A stretch of DNA of 7,611 nt from Kistimonas scapharcae (GCF_039540975.1 NZ_BAABFL010000347.1:1-7611); one strand, 5' to 3'. Counted from the stretch's first letter, positions 1 through 6,172 are shown. Translations and numbers: made by a program. The notes: generated by a model from the sequence alone, not told the origin.

Positions 1-1
1 T

Positions 2-307
2 TCTTTTCCGACATGCTCACACACCTTAATAGGGTTTCAAGATTACCCTTGTTTGTGTGTCCGGAAAACTATAACCACTTCAATAAAGATCAAGGCGGCA
101 GGCCATGCTGCAGGAAGTGGCTGGACGTCTCCTGCTTATTCGCCGGGTTATGGATCGGCAGTGCTGCCCCATTGCAGGCTGTTGAAGCAGGACGGTTATT
201 ACTATCGTGTACTTTTGGATAACACGATTTATGAATCCAATCTCAGCTATGACGATGCAATATTATTGATTGGTAAACTGGTCTCTCTGAATCGTTGCTC
301 GTTTTGA
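2..307 (+). CDS. Hypothetical protein, C-terminal part (runs off left edge)
   Basis: This frame is open from the left edge of the window to the TGA at 305-307, so the real start may lie outside; an internal ATG at 53 is also possible. I do not recognise the family. The last 45 or so residues look like genuine protein, with a Tyr cluster (DGYYYRV) followed by LDNTIYESNLSYDDA and a helical ending LIGKLVSLNRC. The upstream part is poorer, with scattered Cys and Gly/Ser/Pro, and could be noncoding or frameshifted. A second frame (13-222) overlaps it but has less natural composition. There is no obvious link to the downstream pilin-like gene, which starts about 270 bp later. The call rests only on frame openness and composition. 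Confidence 0.35.
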   Translation, partial: SFPTCSHTLIGFQDYPCLCVRKTITTSIKIKAAGHAAGSGWTSPAYSPGYGSAVLPHCRLLKQDGYYYRVLLDNTIYESNLSYDDAILLIGKLVSLNRCSF

Positions 308-450
308 TGGTGTCATTATTTTATCGATAACCTGAGTGCGCAGGATGCTGTCAAATCGAATAAAAAAGAATGGCACTGCCAGATGATATAGGCATGGAAA
401 TCGCATATTGGAATGTGTGTGGTTGGGCTCGTGAAACTCAGTAAAGATAG

Positions 451-479
451 TTGAACTGGCGTAATAGCTCGTTGATTAT
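451..479 (+). promoter_or_regulatory. Possible sigma70-type promoter for the pilin-like gene
   Basis: TTGAAC (451-456) and GATTAT (474-479) are separated by 17 bp, and each hexamer matches consensus at four of six positions. A transcript would start near 486, about 90 nt before the proposed start codon at 579. The rest of 308-578 holds nothing I recognise; a short frame ending in EERVMASPVADNNC is too small to call. This is a pattern match only, and AT-rich sequence gives many such matches. Confidence 0.25.
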
Positions 480-578
480 CATAGGGAGTGTTACAGGCTC
501 TGGAAGAGCGGGTGATGGCTTCGCCTGTCGCTGACAACAACTGCTGAAGTGGATTATTCAGAAAGGATGCAGAGGGAT

Positions 579-1475
579 ATGATAACAAGACGTGTGCTAT
601 ATGCATTAATAGGGGTGTCTTTTTCATCAACCAGTAGTGCGGTAATCCAGCTTGGGAATAGCTCAGCGCAGCTCATTAATATCCAGATCAGTGACCTTTC
701 TGCCGGAGATAAGGTGGATTATACCGATTCTACGATCAGTCTCTGTTCAAGCGATAAAGCAACTGTATCCATGGCTTTCACTGATATCCCGAATATCAGT
801 AGTGAATTTACGGTGTTGCCGATTGGAGGTAGTGCCAATGGTCAGGATTACACACTGAAACTGCAGCCCAAAGATGGTGCAGAGGTTGACCCGGTTGTTA
901 AACAGGCGGCCTATTCAATTTCTTTTAACTCAGGCTGTCATGCAGCCGTGCACGATACAAGACTTCACCTGAACTTTAAAAATCTGGGAGTCTTGGCAGC
1001 TGGTCATTATGAAAGCCTGTTGCGGGTGACTGTTGCAGGGCAGGCTGAAACGATTGATATTCCAGTCAGGCTCAGGAATGGTGATCAGGTACAGATCAAG
1101 AACCTGGAAGATCTGGTGTTGAGCGATACCGGCAGTGAGTGGGCGGCTTCGAATCCCAATGTCTGTGTTTACAGCAGCACAGGCACTTATGCGCTGGAAG
1201 CACGCTCAAAATATCGAGGGCGGCTGGAAAATGCCCAGGGTACGGGGGGAGGGTATCGCATCTTCTGGAAGGCCGGGTCTGGTGGCTCGCAGGAAATAAC
1301 GAATCAGCTAACGTCTGACAGTGGTGATTTACAGTCTCTGGCAGCCAGTCTGAAACTGGATTGTGCAGTCGGTGAGATGGCGGAAGTCAGTATTGTCATG
1401 ACAGGTACGACAGCTGGAGGGCTGACTCCGGGCGTTTATCAGGATACGGTGACACTCACGGTTCGGGCGATGTAG
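579..1475 (+). CDS. Secreted two-domain pilin-like protein (spore coat U / Csu-type subunit)
   Basis: Predicted exported protein of 298 aa, probably a structural or tip subunit of a chaperone-usher (Csu-like) fimbria, or a free-standing relative. The ATG at 579 is preferred because it places a compact signal peptide at the N terminus (Arg-Arg, then VLYALIGVSF, then STSSA with likely cleavage after Ala21). AGGA at 564-567 lies 11 nt upstream; GTG 549 and ATG 567 are alternatives in the same frame. Two similar beta-rich domains follow. Each has two Cys (56/120 and 196/262) and each closes on a related strand motif, AGHYESLLRVTV and PGVYQDTVTLTV. The second domain's NVCVYSSTG...Y with a later YRIFW is typical of spore coat U-domain pilins as I remember them. 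No chaperone or usher gene is in the window, so the function is inferred. The next gene, a Mut7-C pseudogene, lies in the same frame beyond the TAG stop and is unrelated. Confidence 0.6.
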   Translation: MITRRVLYALIGVSFSSTSSAVIQLGNSSAQLINIQISDLSAGDKVDYTDSTISLCSSDKATVSMAFTDIPNISSEFTVLPIGGSANGQDYTLKLQPKDGAEVDPVVKQAAYSISFNSGCHAAVHDTRLHLNFKNLGVLAAGHYESLLRVTVAGQAETIDIPVRLRNGDQVQIKNLEDLVLSDTGSEWAASNPNVCVYSSTGTYALEARSKYRGRLENAQGTGGGYRIFWKAGSGGSQEITNQLTSDSGDLQSLAASLKLDCAVGEMAEVSIVMTGTTAGGLTPGVYQDTVTLTVRAM

Positions 1476-1807
1476 GCGGCGGGTACTGGCTATTGGCTCT
1501 GGTTTGCTGAAAGAGATAACAGGAGTATAACTGTCGCTGTCCAACCGGTTAAACAGGTTGTTGATGTGAACAGGCATGCATTTATTCTGCATGAGGCAAT
1601 ATTTCGTTTTTACGCGGAACTGAATGATTTTTTGCCCAGACACTGCCGGCAGTATGACTTTCCGGTAAGGTTTATCGGGCAGCCTGCTGTTAAAGGTCTG
1701 ATTGAGGTGCAGCAGGTACCACATACGGAAGTCGATCTCATTCTTGTGAATGGACAGCCGGTAAGCTTTAGCCATCCACTACGTGGTGGAGAGCGGGTAT
1801 CTGTCTA

Positions 1808-1896
1808 AGTACCCAGTCAAAAATAATCTCATATTTTATCAGCTACAGCCCGCAGTACGTGAGCTGAGGCGCTGAGAAAACTTAGGTCTGGGTACT
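1808..1896. mobile_element. 89-bp MITE-like insertion with TA target duplication
   Basis: The insert is bounded by perfect 9-bp terminal inverted repeats, AGTACCCAG (1808-1816) and CTGGGTACT (1888-1896). It is flanked on both sides by TA (1806-1807 and 1897-1898). Removing the insert plus one TA restores the Mut7-C reading frame exactly, which independently confirms the boundaries. A TA duplication is the hallmark of the IS630/Tc1/mariner superfamily, so this is probably a non-autonomous derivative of an IS630-type element. It has no coding capacity. Internally it holds a short inverted repeat (TCAGCT at 1839-1844, AGCTGA at 1862-1867) and the doublet GCTGAG-GC-GCTGAG. No parent transposase is present here. 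Confidence 0.75.
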
Positions 1897-2090
1897 TATC
1901 CGGTATTTGAACGTCTGGATATCCAGTTGGTGAATCGCTTGCGGCCTGCGCCATTACGCCATCCCCGTTTTATTGCTGATGTTCACCTTGGCAGGTTCGC
2001 ACGTTATCTACGGATTCTGGGGTTGGATGTCCTGTATCAGAACGATTATGAAGACGAAACGATCATAGCGATCAGTCAGCAGACACAGCG

Positions 2091-2130
2091 AATCAGAACC
2101 ACCTGCAGAGCAGGTGGTTCTGATTTTTTT
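2091..2130 (+). terminator. Perfect 16-bp hairpin with T tract (terminator-like)
   Basis: AATCAGAACCACCTGC (2091-2106) pairs perfectly with 2110-2125 across a 3-nt AGA loop, and T's run from 2124 to 2130. The structure has every property of a strong intrinsic terminator on the plus strand. It begins exactly where the Mut7-C homology stops, so it may instead be the hairpin end of an inserted element, as found at IS200/IS605 termini, that cut off the gene. The sequence supports the structure firmly; its origin is open. Confidence 0.8.
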
Positions 2131-2136
2131 GATTGA

Positions 2137-2529
2137 CGAACGTTTTTAGCTAAATCGGGTTGTTTCCATGCCGATGGTCATTGACCGAAATAGGGATCTG
2201 AGGGGGATCGGTTCTAGAGCCTTATTGACTTATGTAAACGTCCTTTGGGTTGTATGGTAGAAAATATGGATACCTTTGGGGTAAGGCTGGGCAAGGAATT
2301 CCTACGTTATCTTACTGCTATAGCGATGAAGGCCATAGGTCAGCGAATGCATTGTCGGTAATGCCGTCATTTATGCCCTATAGTGTAATCCATAAATCTC
2401 ACTGGTGTTTCTACACTTGGGCTGTCTGATGACAGACCGTAACCCATTGACGGGGTGCCGGGAGAGCGAGTTAATGGAGGATAGGCTAACCGCTACTTGA
2501 TATAAATTGCATTTGTTAGAGGGTTGTGA
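2137..2529. other. 393-bp region without a recognisable gene
   Basis: Six-frame reading shows no convincing ORF apart from the antisense shadow of the repeat gene. Small dyads are present: GGTCA-T-TGACC at 2176-2186 and CTGTC-TGAT-GACAG at 2422-2435. The stretch GCTATAGCGATGAAGGC near 2328-2344 resembles, from memory only, a segment found near the right ends of IS200/IS605-type (TnpB) elements. Together with the hairpin at 2091-2125 this could mean a decayed element, but no tnpA or tnpB coding sequence can be read. The right end of the region carries the likely promoter and ribosome binding site of the PPSY-repeat gene. Confidence 0.4.
2501..2523 (+). promoter_or_regulatory. Possible -10 element and Shine-Dalgarno for the PPSY-repeat gene
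   Basis: TATAAA at 2501-2506 is a good -10 hexamer, but no convincing -35 lies 16-18 bp upstream. AGAGGG at 2518-2523 sits 6 nt before ATG 2530 and is a sound ribosome binding site, which supports that start. The implied leader would be short, about 15-20 nt. The ribosome site is more secure than the promoter. Confidence 0.4.
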
Positions 2530-3348
2530 ATGAATGTTGCTGTATTGGTAGTAAACATTGGTTTGGTGGTAGTCATGGGCTTTGCCGTTATTGATAAAGC
2601 GTGTGCCGTTGATCCAACAGCGTCCCGTTATTCTGATTTGCCTCCGAGTTATGAGGAAGCTATCAGCACTTCCTATTACGATTCTCCGCCGAGCTATGCA
2701 GAAGCCGTCAGCACCTCCTATTACGGTCCACCACCGAGCTATGAAGAGGCAATCAGTACCTCCTATTACGATCCACCACCGAGCTATGAAGAGGCAACCA
2801 GTACCTCCTATTACAACCCCCCACCCAGCTATGAAAAACCGAGCCTTCCATCCTACGATTGGCCGACCATACATTATGAAGCCCCACCTGCTCCTGCTTA
2901 TTATGATTATCATTTCAGTTATGAAGAGTCGGACTTTCCTTCTTACTATGGATATCTATCGGACTATGATAAGCCGACGTACACTACAAACTATGGGACG
3001 CAATCCAGCCACGAAAGCAGACCTTACTCTGCTTATCAACTCTTACCCAGTGCCTTAGGCTATAGAAAAGCAAACTGTGGCCGGGCCGATGACTGGTCTT
3101 CTCACCATATCTGTTGCTCAGAGCCTGGCGCGTCAGAGAATTCAGTATGGGCTGCAGCGCCAGGGCGTGAATGGCAATGTATTGAACAGCCAAGATCCAA
3201 TTGTGAGAGTAGTACACGTATTTGGGACAACGGTAAAAAGGTACTTACGCAAAATACAATGCCTTCTTACTGTAAAGCCAGAGGGAAAGGGGCAGTCTTA
3301 TTTGACGGAAGGCCTCCGCCTATTTCAAAGCGAGTTATTGATCTTTGA
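2530..3348 (+). CDS. Secreted PPSY (PPxY)-repeat protein with Tyr-rich region and Cys-rich tail
   Basis: 272-aa protein of no family I recognise. Residues 3-21 are strongly hydrophobic and end in DKACA, giving a likely signal peptidase site after Ala26, though the basic n-region is missing. Residues 38-112 are five tandem 15-residue units of the type PPSYEEAISTSYYDS, with PPSY at 38, 53, 68, 83 and 98. Residues 106-170 are rich in Tyr, Ser, Pro and acidic residues (SYEES, PSYYGYLSDY). The tail contains six Cys (183, 195, 196, 217, 225, 248), an even number fitting disulfides in an exported domain. PPxY is the known ligand of WW domains, for example in eukaryotic NEDD4-family ubiquitin ligases, and bacteria generally lack WW proteins. 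A host-directed role is therefore plausible but inferred. AGAGGG 6 nt upstream supports the start. Beyond about 3060 a second frame is also open to 3424, so a frameshift affecting the tail is possible. A surface or matrix protein is an alternative. Confidence 0.6.
   Translation: MNVAVLVVNIGLVVVMGFAVIDKACAVDPTASRYSDLPPSYEEAISTSYYDSPPSYAEAVSTSYYGPPPSYEEAISTSYYDPPPSYEEATSTSYYNPPPSYEKPSLPSYDWPTIHYEAPPAPAYYDYHFSYEESDFPSYYGYLSDYDKPTYTTNYGTQSSHESRPYSAYQLLPSALGYRKANCGRADDWSSHHICCSEPGASENSVWAAAPGREWQCIEQPRSNCESSTRIWDNGKKVLTQNTMPSYCKARGKGAVLFDGRPPPISKRVIDL
2641..2865 (+). repeat. Five tandem 45-bp repeats encoding PPSY units
   Basis: Units start at 2641, 2686, 2731, 2776 and 2821. The period is exactly 45 bp, so copy-number change would keep the reading frame. 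Units three and four are nearly identical at the DNA level; unit one and especially unit five have diverged, the fifth reading PPSYEKPSLPSYDWP. Because the period is a multiple of three, both other forward frames and the antisense strand also show repetitive open frames, which are shadows. Confidence 0.9.
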
Positions 3349-3373
3349 TTTGAAAATCATTGAACGCTATTCC

Positions 3374-3838
3374 CTACTTGAGGTGAATGACGCGTTGGTT
3401 ACTGCTGCCACGCCAAGCCAGTGAGAGGTCTCGGTTATCCAGCTCGAATTTTCCGTCAATCAGAACATCGACATAATCCATGAGTTCACGTTGACGATCG
3501 GTCATTGTCTCCAGTGTGTAACCGGTCCAGAGCCAGATATCCTTGTCGGGGTATTCTGCTTTGACCCGCTTAACGAGTTTCAGAATTCCGTCAATATTAT
3601 CGGGAAACAACGGATCACCGCCGGACAGGGAAAGTCCGTCACGGTGAATGCGGGTGTCACCGAGATCTTTGATAATCTGGTCTTCCATTTCTGCCGTAAA
3701 AGGCTGACCGCCAGCCGCATCCCAGGAACTGGCATTGTGGCAGCCTTTGCAGAAATGCTCGCAACCACTGACAAACAGCGTACAGCGGGTGCCAACACCA
3801 TTAACGACATCGACCGGGTAATACTGGAGATAGTTCAT
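3374..3838 (-). CDS. nrdG: Anaerobic ribonucleoside-triphosphate reductase activating protein
   Basis: Radical-SAM activase that uses S-adenosylmethionine and a [4Fe-4S] cluster to generate the glycyl radical on NrdD in anoxic cytoplasm. At 154 aa it has the full family length and is collinear with E. coli NrdG from MNYLQYYPVD to the closing RGSSNQRVIHLK. The cluster ligands are Cys26, Cys30 and Cys33 (CEHFCKGC, CxxxCxxC), and SGGDP at 72-76 is the SAM-binding glycine motif. The gene lies 62 bp downstream of nrdD on the same strand, so the two are very probably cotranscribed. No clear Shine-Dalgarno precedes ATG 3836-3838, and a stem-loop lies just upstream, which may modulate its translation or message stability. 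It converges on the PPSY-repeat gene with 25 bp between stops and no obvious terminator. Confidence 0.96.
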   Translation of the reverse strand: MNYLQYYPVDVVNGVGTRCTLFVSGCEHFCKGCHNASSWDAAGGQPFTAEMEDQIIKDLGDTRIHRDGLSLSGGDPLFPDNIDGILKLVKRVKAEYPDKDIWLWTGYTLETMTDRQRELMDYVDVLIDGKFELDNRDLSLAWRGSSNQRVIHLK

Positions 3839-3857
3839 GGCGACTCGGACGGTAACA

Positions 3858-3884
3858 GTCGGCCATTATCCGATAATGGCCGAC
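3858..3884. repeat. Perfect 12-bp inverted repeat between nrdD and nrdG
   Basis: GTCGGCCATTAT (3858-3869) and ATAATGGCCGAC (3873-3884) form a perfect 12-bp stem with a 3-nt loop in the 62-bp intercistronic gap. No T tract follows on either strand, so it is not a standard intrinsic terminator. In the nrdDG transcript it could act as a processing or stability element, or hinder ribosome access to nrdG and set the NrdD:NrdG ratio. The dyad is directly visible; the role is inferred. Confidence 0.75.
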
Positions 3885-3900
3885 TTCAGGTTAGGACAGG

Positions 3901-6042
3901 TTAGAGGTGTTTGACGCGACGAACCACTTCTTCCTGCTTGCCGCGGATAAAGGGACGGCTGTTAGGCTGACCCAGGTAACCACAGACACGGCGGGTCACT
4001 GACATCTTGTCAGAGTTGCGGTTCTTGCACTGTGGGCATTCAAACCCACGGCTGGTGGCGTTAAATTCCCCTTCGTAACTGCAGACATAGCAGGAGTCAT
4101 TCGGGGTATTGGTGCCGTAGTAGGGAACCTTGTCGTAGGTGTAGTCCCAGACGTTTTCCAGCGCCTTAAGGTTATGGGTCATATTCGGATATTCGCCATA
4201 ACAGATGAAGCCGCCGGACGCGTACTGCGGGTAATCCTGCTCAAAATCCACCTTGTCGTAAGGGGTGACTTTTTTCTGGACGTCCAGGTGGAAGGAGTTG
4301 GTGTAGTACCCTTTGTCGGTGACACCTTCAATCACACCAAACGCTTTCTCATCCAGGCGGCAGAAGCGGTCGCACAGGCTTTCGCTGGGCGTGGAGTAGA
4401 GGCTGAAACCATAGCCGGTTTCAGCTTTCCAGTGATTCACGGTATTACGCAAGTGTTCAACAATCGCCAGACCTTTCTGACGCAATTCAGCGGAATCGTA
4501 GATGTCGCCCTGGCCATAGAGGGCATTGATGGTTTCGTGAATGCCGATGTAGCCCAGGGAGATGGACGCACGACCATTTTTGAAGATCTCGCTGACCCTA
4601 TCTTCCGGCTTCAGGCGAACACCGCAGGCGCCTTCTACGTAGAGAATCGGCGCGACGCTGGCGCGTACCTTGTCGAGGCGCTGGATGCGGGTCATCAGGG
4701 CTTCACGGGCCAACTCCAGACGCTGGTCCAGCAGTTTGAAAAATGCGGCTTCCCGGGCGTCTTTATCCTGCTCTGCTTTGGCACTTTCAATGGCAATGCG
4801 CGGCAGGTTCAGCGAAACCACGCCCAGGTTATTGCGGCCGTCGTGTACCAGCTTGCCGTTTTCTTCGTAAGTATTCAGGAACGAACGACAACCCATCGGG
4901 GTCTTGAAGCTGCCGGTCACTTCGACCAGCTTGTCGTAATTCAGAATATCGGGATACATCCGCTTGCTGGCACATTCCAGGGCCAGTTGCTTGATGTCGT
5001 AGTTCGGGTCTTCAGGGCTGAAGTTCACACCTTTCTTGATACCAAAGACCAGTTTGGGGAAGACCGGAGTCTTCTTGTTACGGCCCAGGCCACGGATCCG
5101 GTTTTTCAGGATTGATTTCTGTACCAGGCGCTCTTCCCAGCTGGTGCCCAGACCGAAGCCAAAGGTAACAAACGGCGTCTGTCCATTTGCGGTATGCAGG
5201 GTGTTGACCTCGTATTCCAACGCCTGGTAGGCGTCGTAGCAATCTTTCTCGGTCATTTCCATCGCGTATTCGCGGGCTTTGTCTTCGTCACCAATCCAGC
5301 GCATGCCCTGGGTAAGATGCTTGTCAAAGGTCTTGCGAACGTAAGGTGCGTGAATCCGGTCAATCTCGTTGATGCTGGTGCCGCCGTAGATATGGCTGGA
5401 AACCTGGGCAATGATCTGGGCAGTAATCGCCGCCGCCGTGGTGATGGACCTGGGTGTTTCAATTTCCGCATTCCCCATGCGGAACCCGTTGGTCATCATG
5501 CCTTCAATATCGATCAGCATGCAGTTGAACATGGGGAAGAAGGGCGCATAATCCAGGTCGTGGTAATGGATCTCGCCACGGTCGTGAGCGGTACTGATGT
5601 GTGCCGGCAGAATATGCTGCTTGGCGTAATGCTTGGCGACAACACCGGCCAGCAGATCACGCTGGGTGGGGATGATCTTGCTGTCTTTGTTGGCGTTTTC
5701 GTTGAGCAGCTCTTCGTTATCCTGGTTGATGATGCTCAGGATATCGCGGCTCAGGGCATTGCGGGATTCACGTTCAATATCCCGACTCTTGCGGTACTCA
5801 ATGTATTTGCGCGCGGCGTTGGAGTACTGGCTGCGCATCAGCAGGTCTTCCACCTGGTTCTGGATGTCGTAGATATCGACGACATCACAGCCGGCCACAC
5901 TCTGTTCGATCTCACGGGCAACTTGCTCTGCGAAGGCATCGTCTTTGAGATGGACATCATTCAGGGCGCTAGCCACGGCCTTGGCAATACGTGGCGCGTC
6001 AAAAGGCTTGCGTGAGCCATCGCGCTTGATGATGTCAGTCAT
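3901..6042 (-). CDS. nrdD: Anaerobic ribonucleoside-triphosphate reductase (class III)
   Basis: Oxygen-sensitive glycyl-radical enzyme that reduces ribonucleoside triphosphates to deoxyribonucleotides in anaerobic cytoplasm. Residues 1 to about 95 are the ATP-cone allosteric domain (IIKRDGSRKPFD, QYSNAARKYIEYR). The catalytic barrel includes FFPMFNCML, the ECASKRMYPD segment and GSFKTPMGCRSF, with Cys corresponding to those of the E. coli active site. Near the C terminus are the zinc ligands Cys651, 654, 669 and 672, then RRVCGYLG with radical Gly688. ATG 6040-6042 (713 aa) is chosen over ATG 6049-6051 because GGAG lies directly against the upstream ATG but 9 nt before this one, and MTDIIKRDG aligns with the E. 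coli start. The protein ends at RRVKHL, six residues shorter than E. coli. It is first in an operon with nrdG; NrdR- and FNR-like sites lie upstream. Confidence 0.97.
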   Translation of the reverse strand: MTDIIKRDGSRKPFDAPRIAKAVASALNDVHLKDDAFAEQVAREIEQSVAGCDVVDIYDIQNQVEDLLMRSQYSNAARKYIEYRKSRDIERESRNALSRDILSIINQDNEELLNENANKDSKIIPTQRDLLAGVVAKHYAKQHILPAHISTAHDRGEIHYHDLDYAPFFPMFNCMLIDIEGMMTNGFRMGNAEIETPRSITTAAAITAQIIAQVSSHIYGGTSINEIDRIHAPYVRKTFDKHLTQGMRWIGDEDKAREYAMEMTEKDCYDAYQALEYEVNTLHTANGQTPFVTFGFGLGTSWEERLVQKSILKNRIRGLGRNKKTPVFPKLVFGIKKGVNFSPEDPNYDIKQLALECASKRMYPDILNYDKLVEVTGSFKTPMGCRSFLNTYEENGKLVHDGRNNLGVVSLNLPRIAIESAKAEQDKDAREAAFFKLLDQRLELAREALMTRIQRLDKVRASVAPILYVEGACGVRLKPEDRVSEIFKNGRASISLGYIGIHETINALYGQGDIYDSAELRQKGLAIVEHLRNTVNHWKAETGYGFSLYSTPSESLCDRFCRLDEKAFGVIEGVTDKGYYTNSFHLDVQKKVTPYDKVDFEQDYPQYASGGFICYGEYPNMTHNLKALENVWDYTYDKVPYYGTNTPNDSCYVCSYEGEFNATSRGFECPQCKNRNSDKMSVTRRVCGYLGQPNSRPFIRGKQEEVVRRVKHL

Positions 6043-6124
6043 GCGATCCATCTCCGGGAGTCAGGTTGAACAGGGCGACGTGTATCCGAGCGATCCCTTA
6101 AAGTGTGCTTTTGAAGGGTGCGGA

Positions 6125-6140
6125 GCACTATATATGGTGT
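6125..6140 (-). promoter_or_regulatory. NrdR box upstream of nrdD
   Basis: The 16 bases GCACTATATATGGTGT match the established NrdR consensus acaCwAtATaTwGtgt at 14 positions. NrdR is the (d)ATP-sensing repressor of ribonucleotide reductase operons, and its sites normally overlap the promoter. Here the box contains a minus-strand TATAGT -10 hexamer, as expected for repression. NrdR boxes usually occur in pairs. The only partners I see are degenerate (core 6148-6157, two helical turns away, and 6091-6106), so a second site is unproven. Confidence 0.65.
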
Positions 6141-6172
6141 TGTGGCGCGGTATATTCCATCAAAGGTCGATG

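Larger units (their letters stand above)
1566..2136 (+). pseudogene. Mut7-C RNase-family protein with ubiquitin-like N-terminal domain, broken twice
   Basis: Remnant of a Mut7-C family protein: an N-terminal ubiquitin-like Ub-Mut7C domain followed by a PIN-like Mut7-C RNase domain. The likely start is GTG 1566, with AGG 8 nt upstream; no in-frame ATG exists nearby. Residues 1-80 carry the Ub-like part (FRFYAELNDFLP, then LILVNGQPV and LRGGERVSV). An 89-bp insertion at 1808-1896 creates a TAA at 1806-1808. Excising it with one TA rejoins VSV to YPVFERLD in frame. The RNase domain then begins with PRFIADVHLGRFARYLR and LYQNDYEDE, including the conserved acidic Asp of FIAD. Family resemblance ends at QQTQRI (about 2093), where intact members continue with a TRD-type motif and a C-terminal zinc ribbon. 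Here the frame instead reads through a hairpin to TGA 2134-2136. Two independent lesions make a functional product very unlikely. Confidence 0.75.

Noticed and set aside
316..630. Minus-strand 104-aa ORF upstream of the pilin-like gene
   Set aside because: It overlaps the signal peptide of the plus-strand gene and has no motif or ribosome site.
1473..1568. Possible readthrough fusion of the pilin-like gene and Mut7-C, which share a frame across one TAG
   Set aside because: The two proteins are unrelated, the pilin domain is complete at the stop, and the 90-bp linker has no coding character.
1329..1775. Minus-strand 148-aa ORF opposite the pilin-like gene and Mut7-C start
   Set aside because: No recognisable motifs, and it spans two plausible plus-strand coding regions.
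2161..2529. Short CRISPR-like or riboswitch-like structure in the gene-free region
   Set aside because: Only isolated 5-bp dyads are present; no repeated units, spacers or recognisable aptamer.
2371..2913. Minus-strand ORF with repeated VIGGxDxxxIARW units
   Set aside because: It is the antisense image of the 45-bp repeats; the repeat period makes every frame look periodic. It has no ribosome site or independent composition.
2582..3058. Plus-strand ORF in the second frame across the PPSY repeats
   Set aside because: Out-of-frame shadow of the repeat gene, rich in Met, Arg and Ile with no leader or Shine-Dalgarno.
3346..3359. Hairpin TGATTT-GA-AAATCA between the PPSY gene and nrdG
   Set aside because: Only 6 bp, AT-rich, and with no T tract on either side; not a credible terminator.
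4174..5115. Long plus-strand ORFs (4174-5115, 5194-6015) opposite nrdD
   Set aside because: Antisense shadows of a highly conserved GC-richer gene; NrdD motifs account for the whole stretch.
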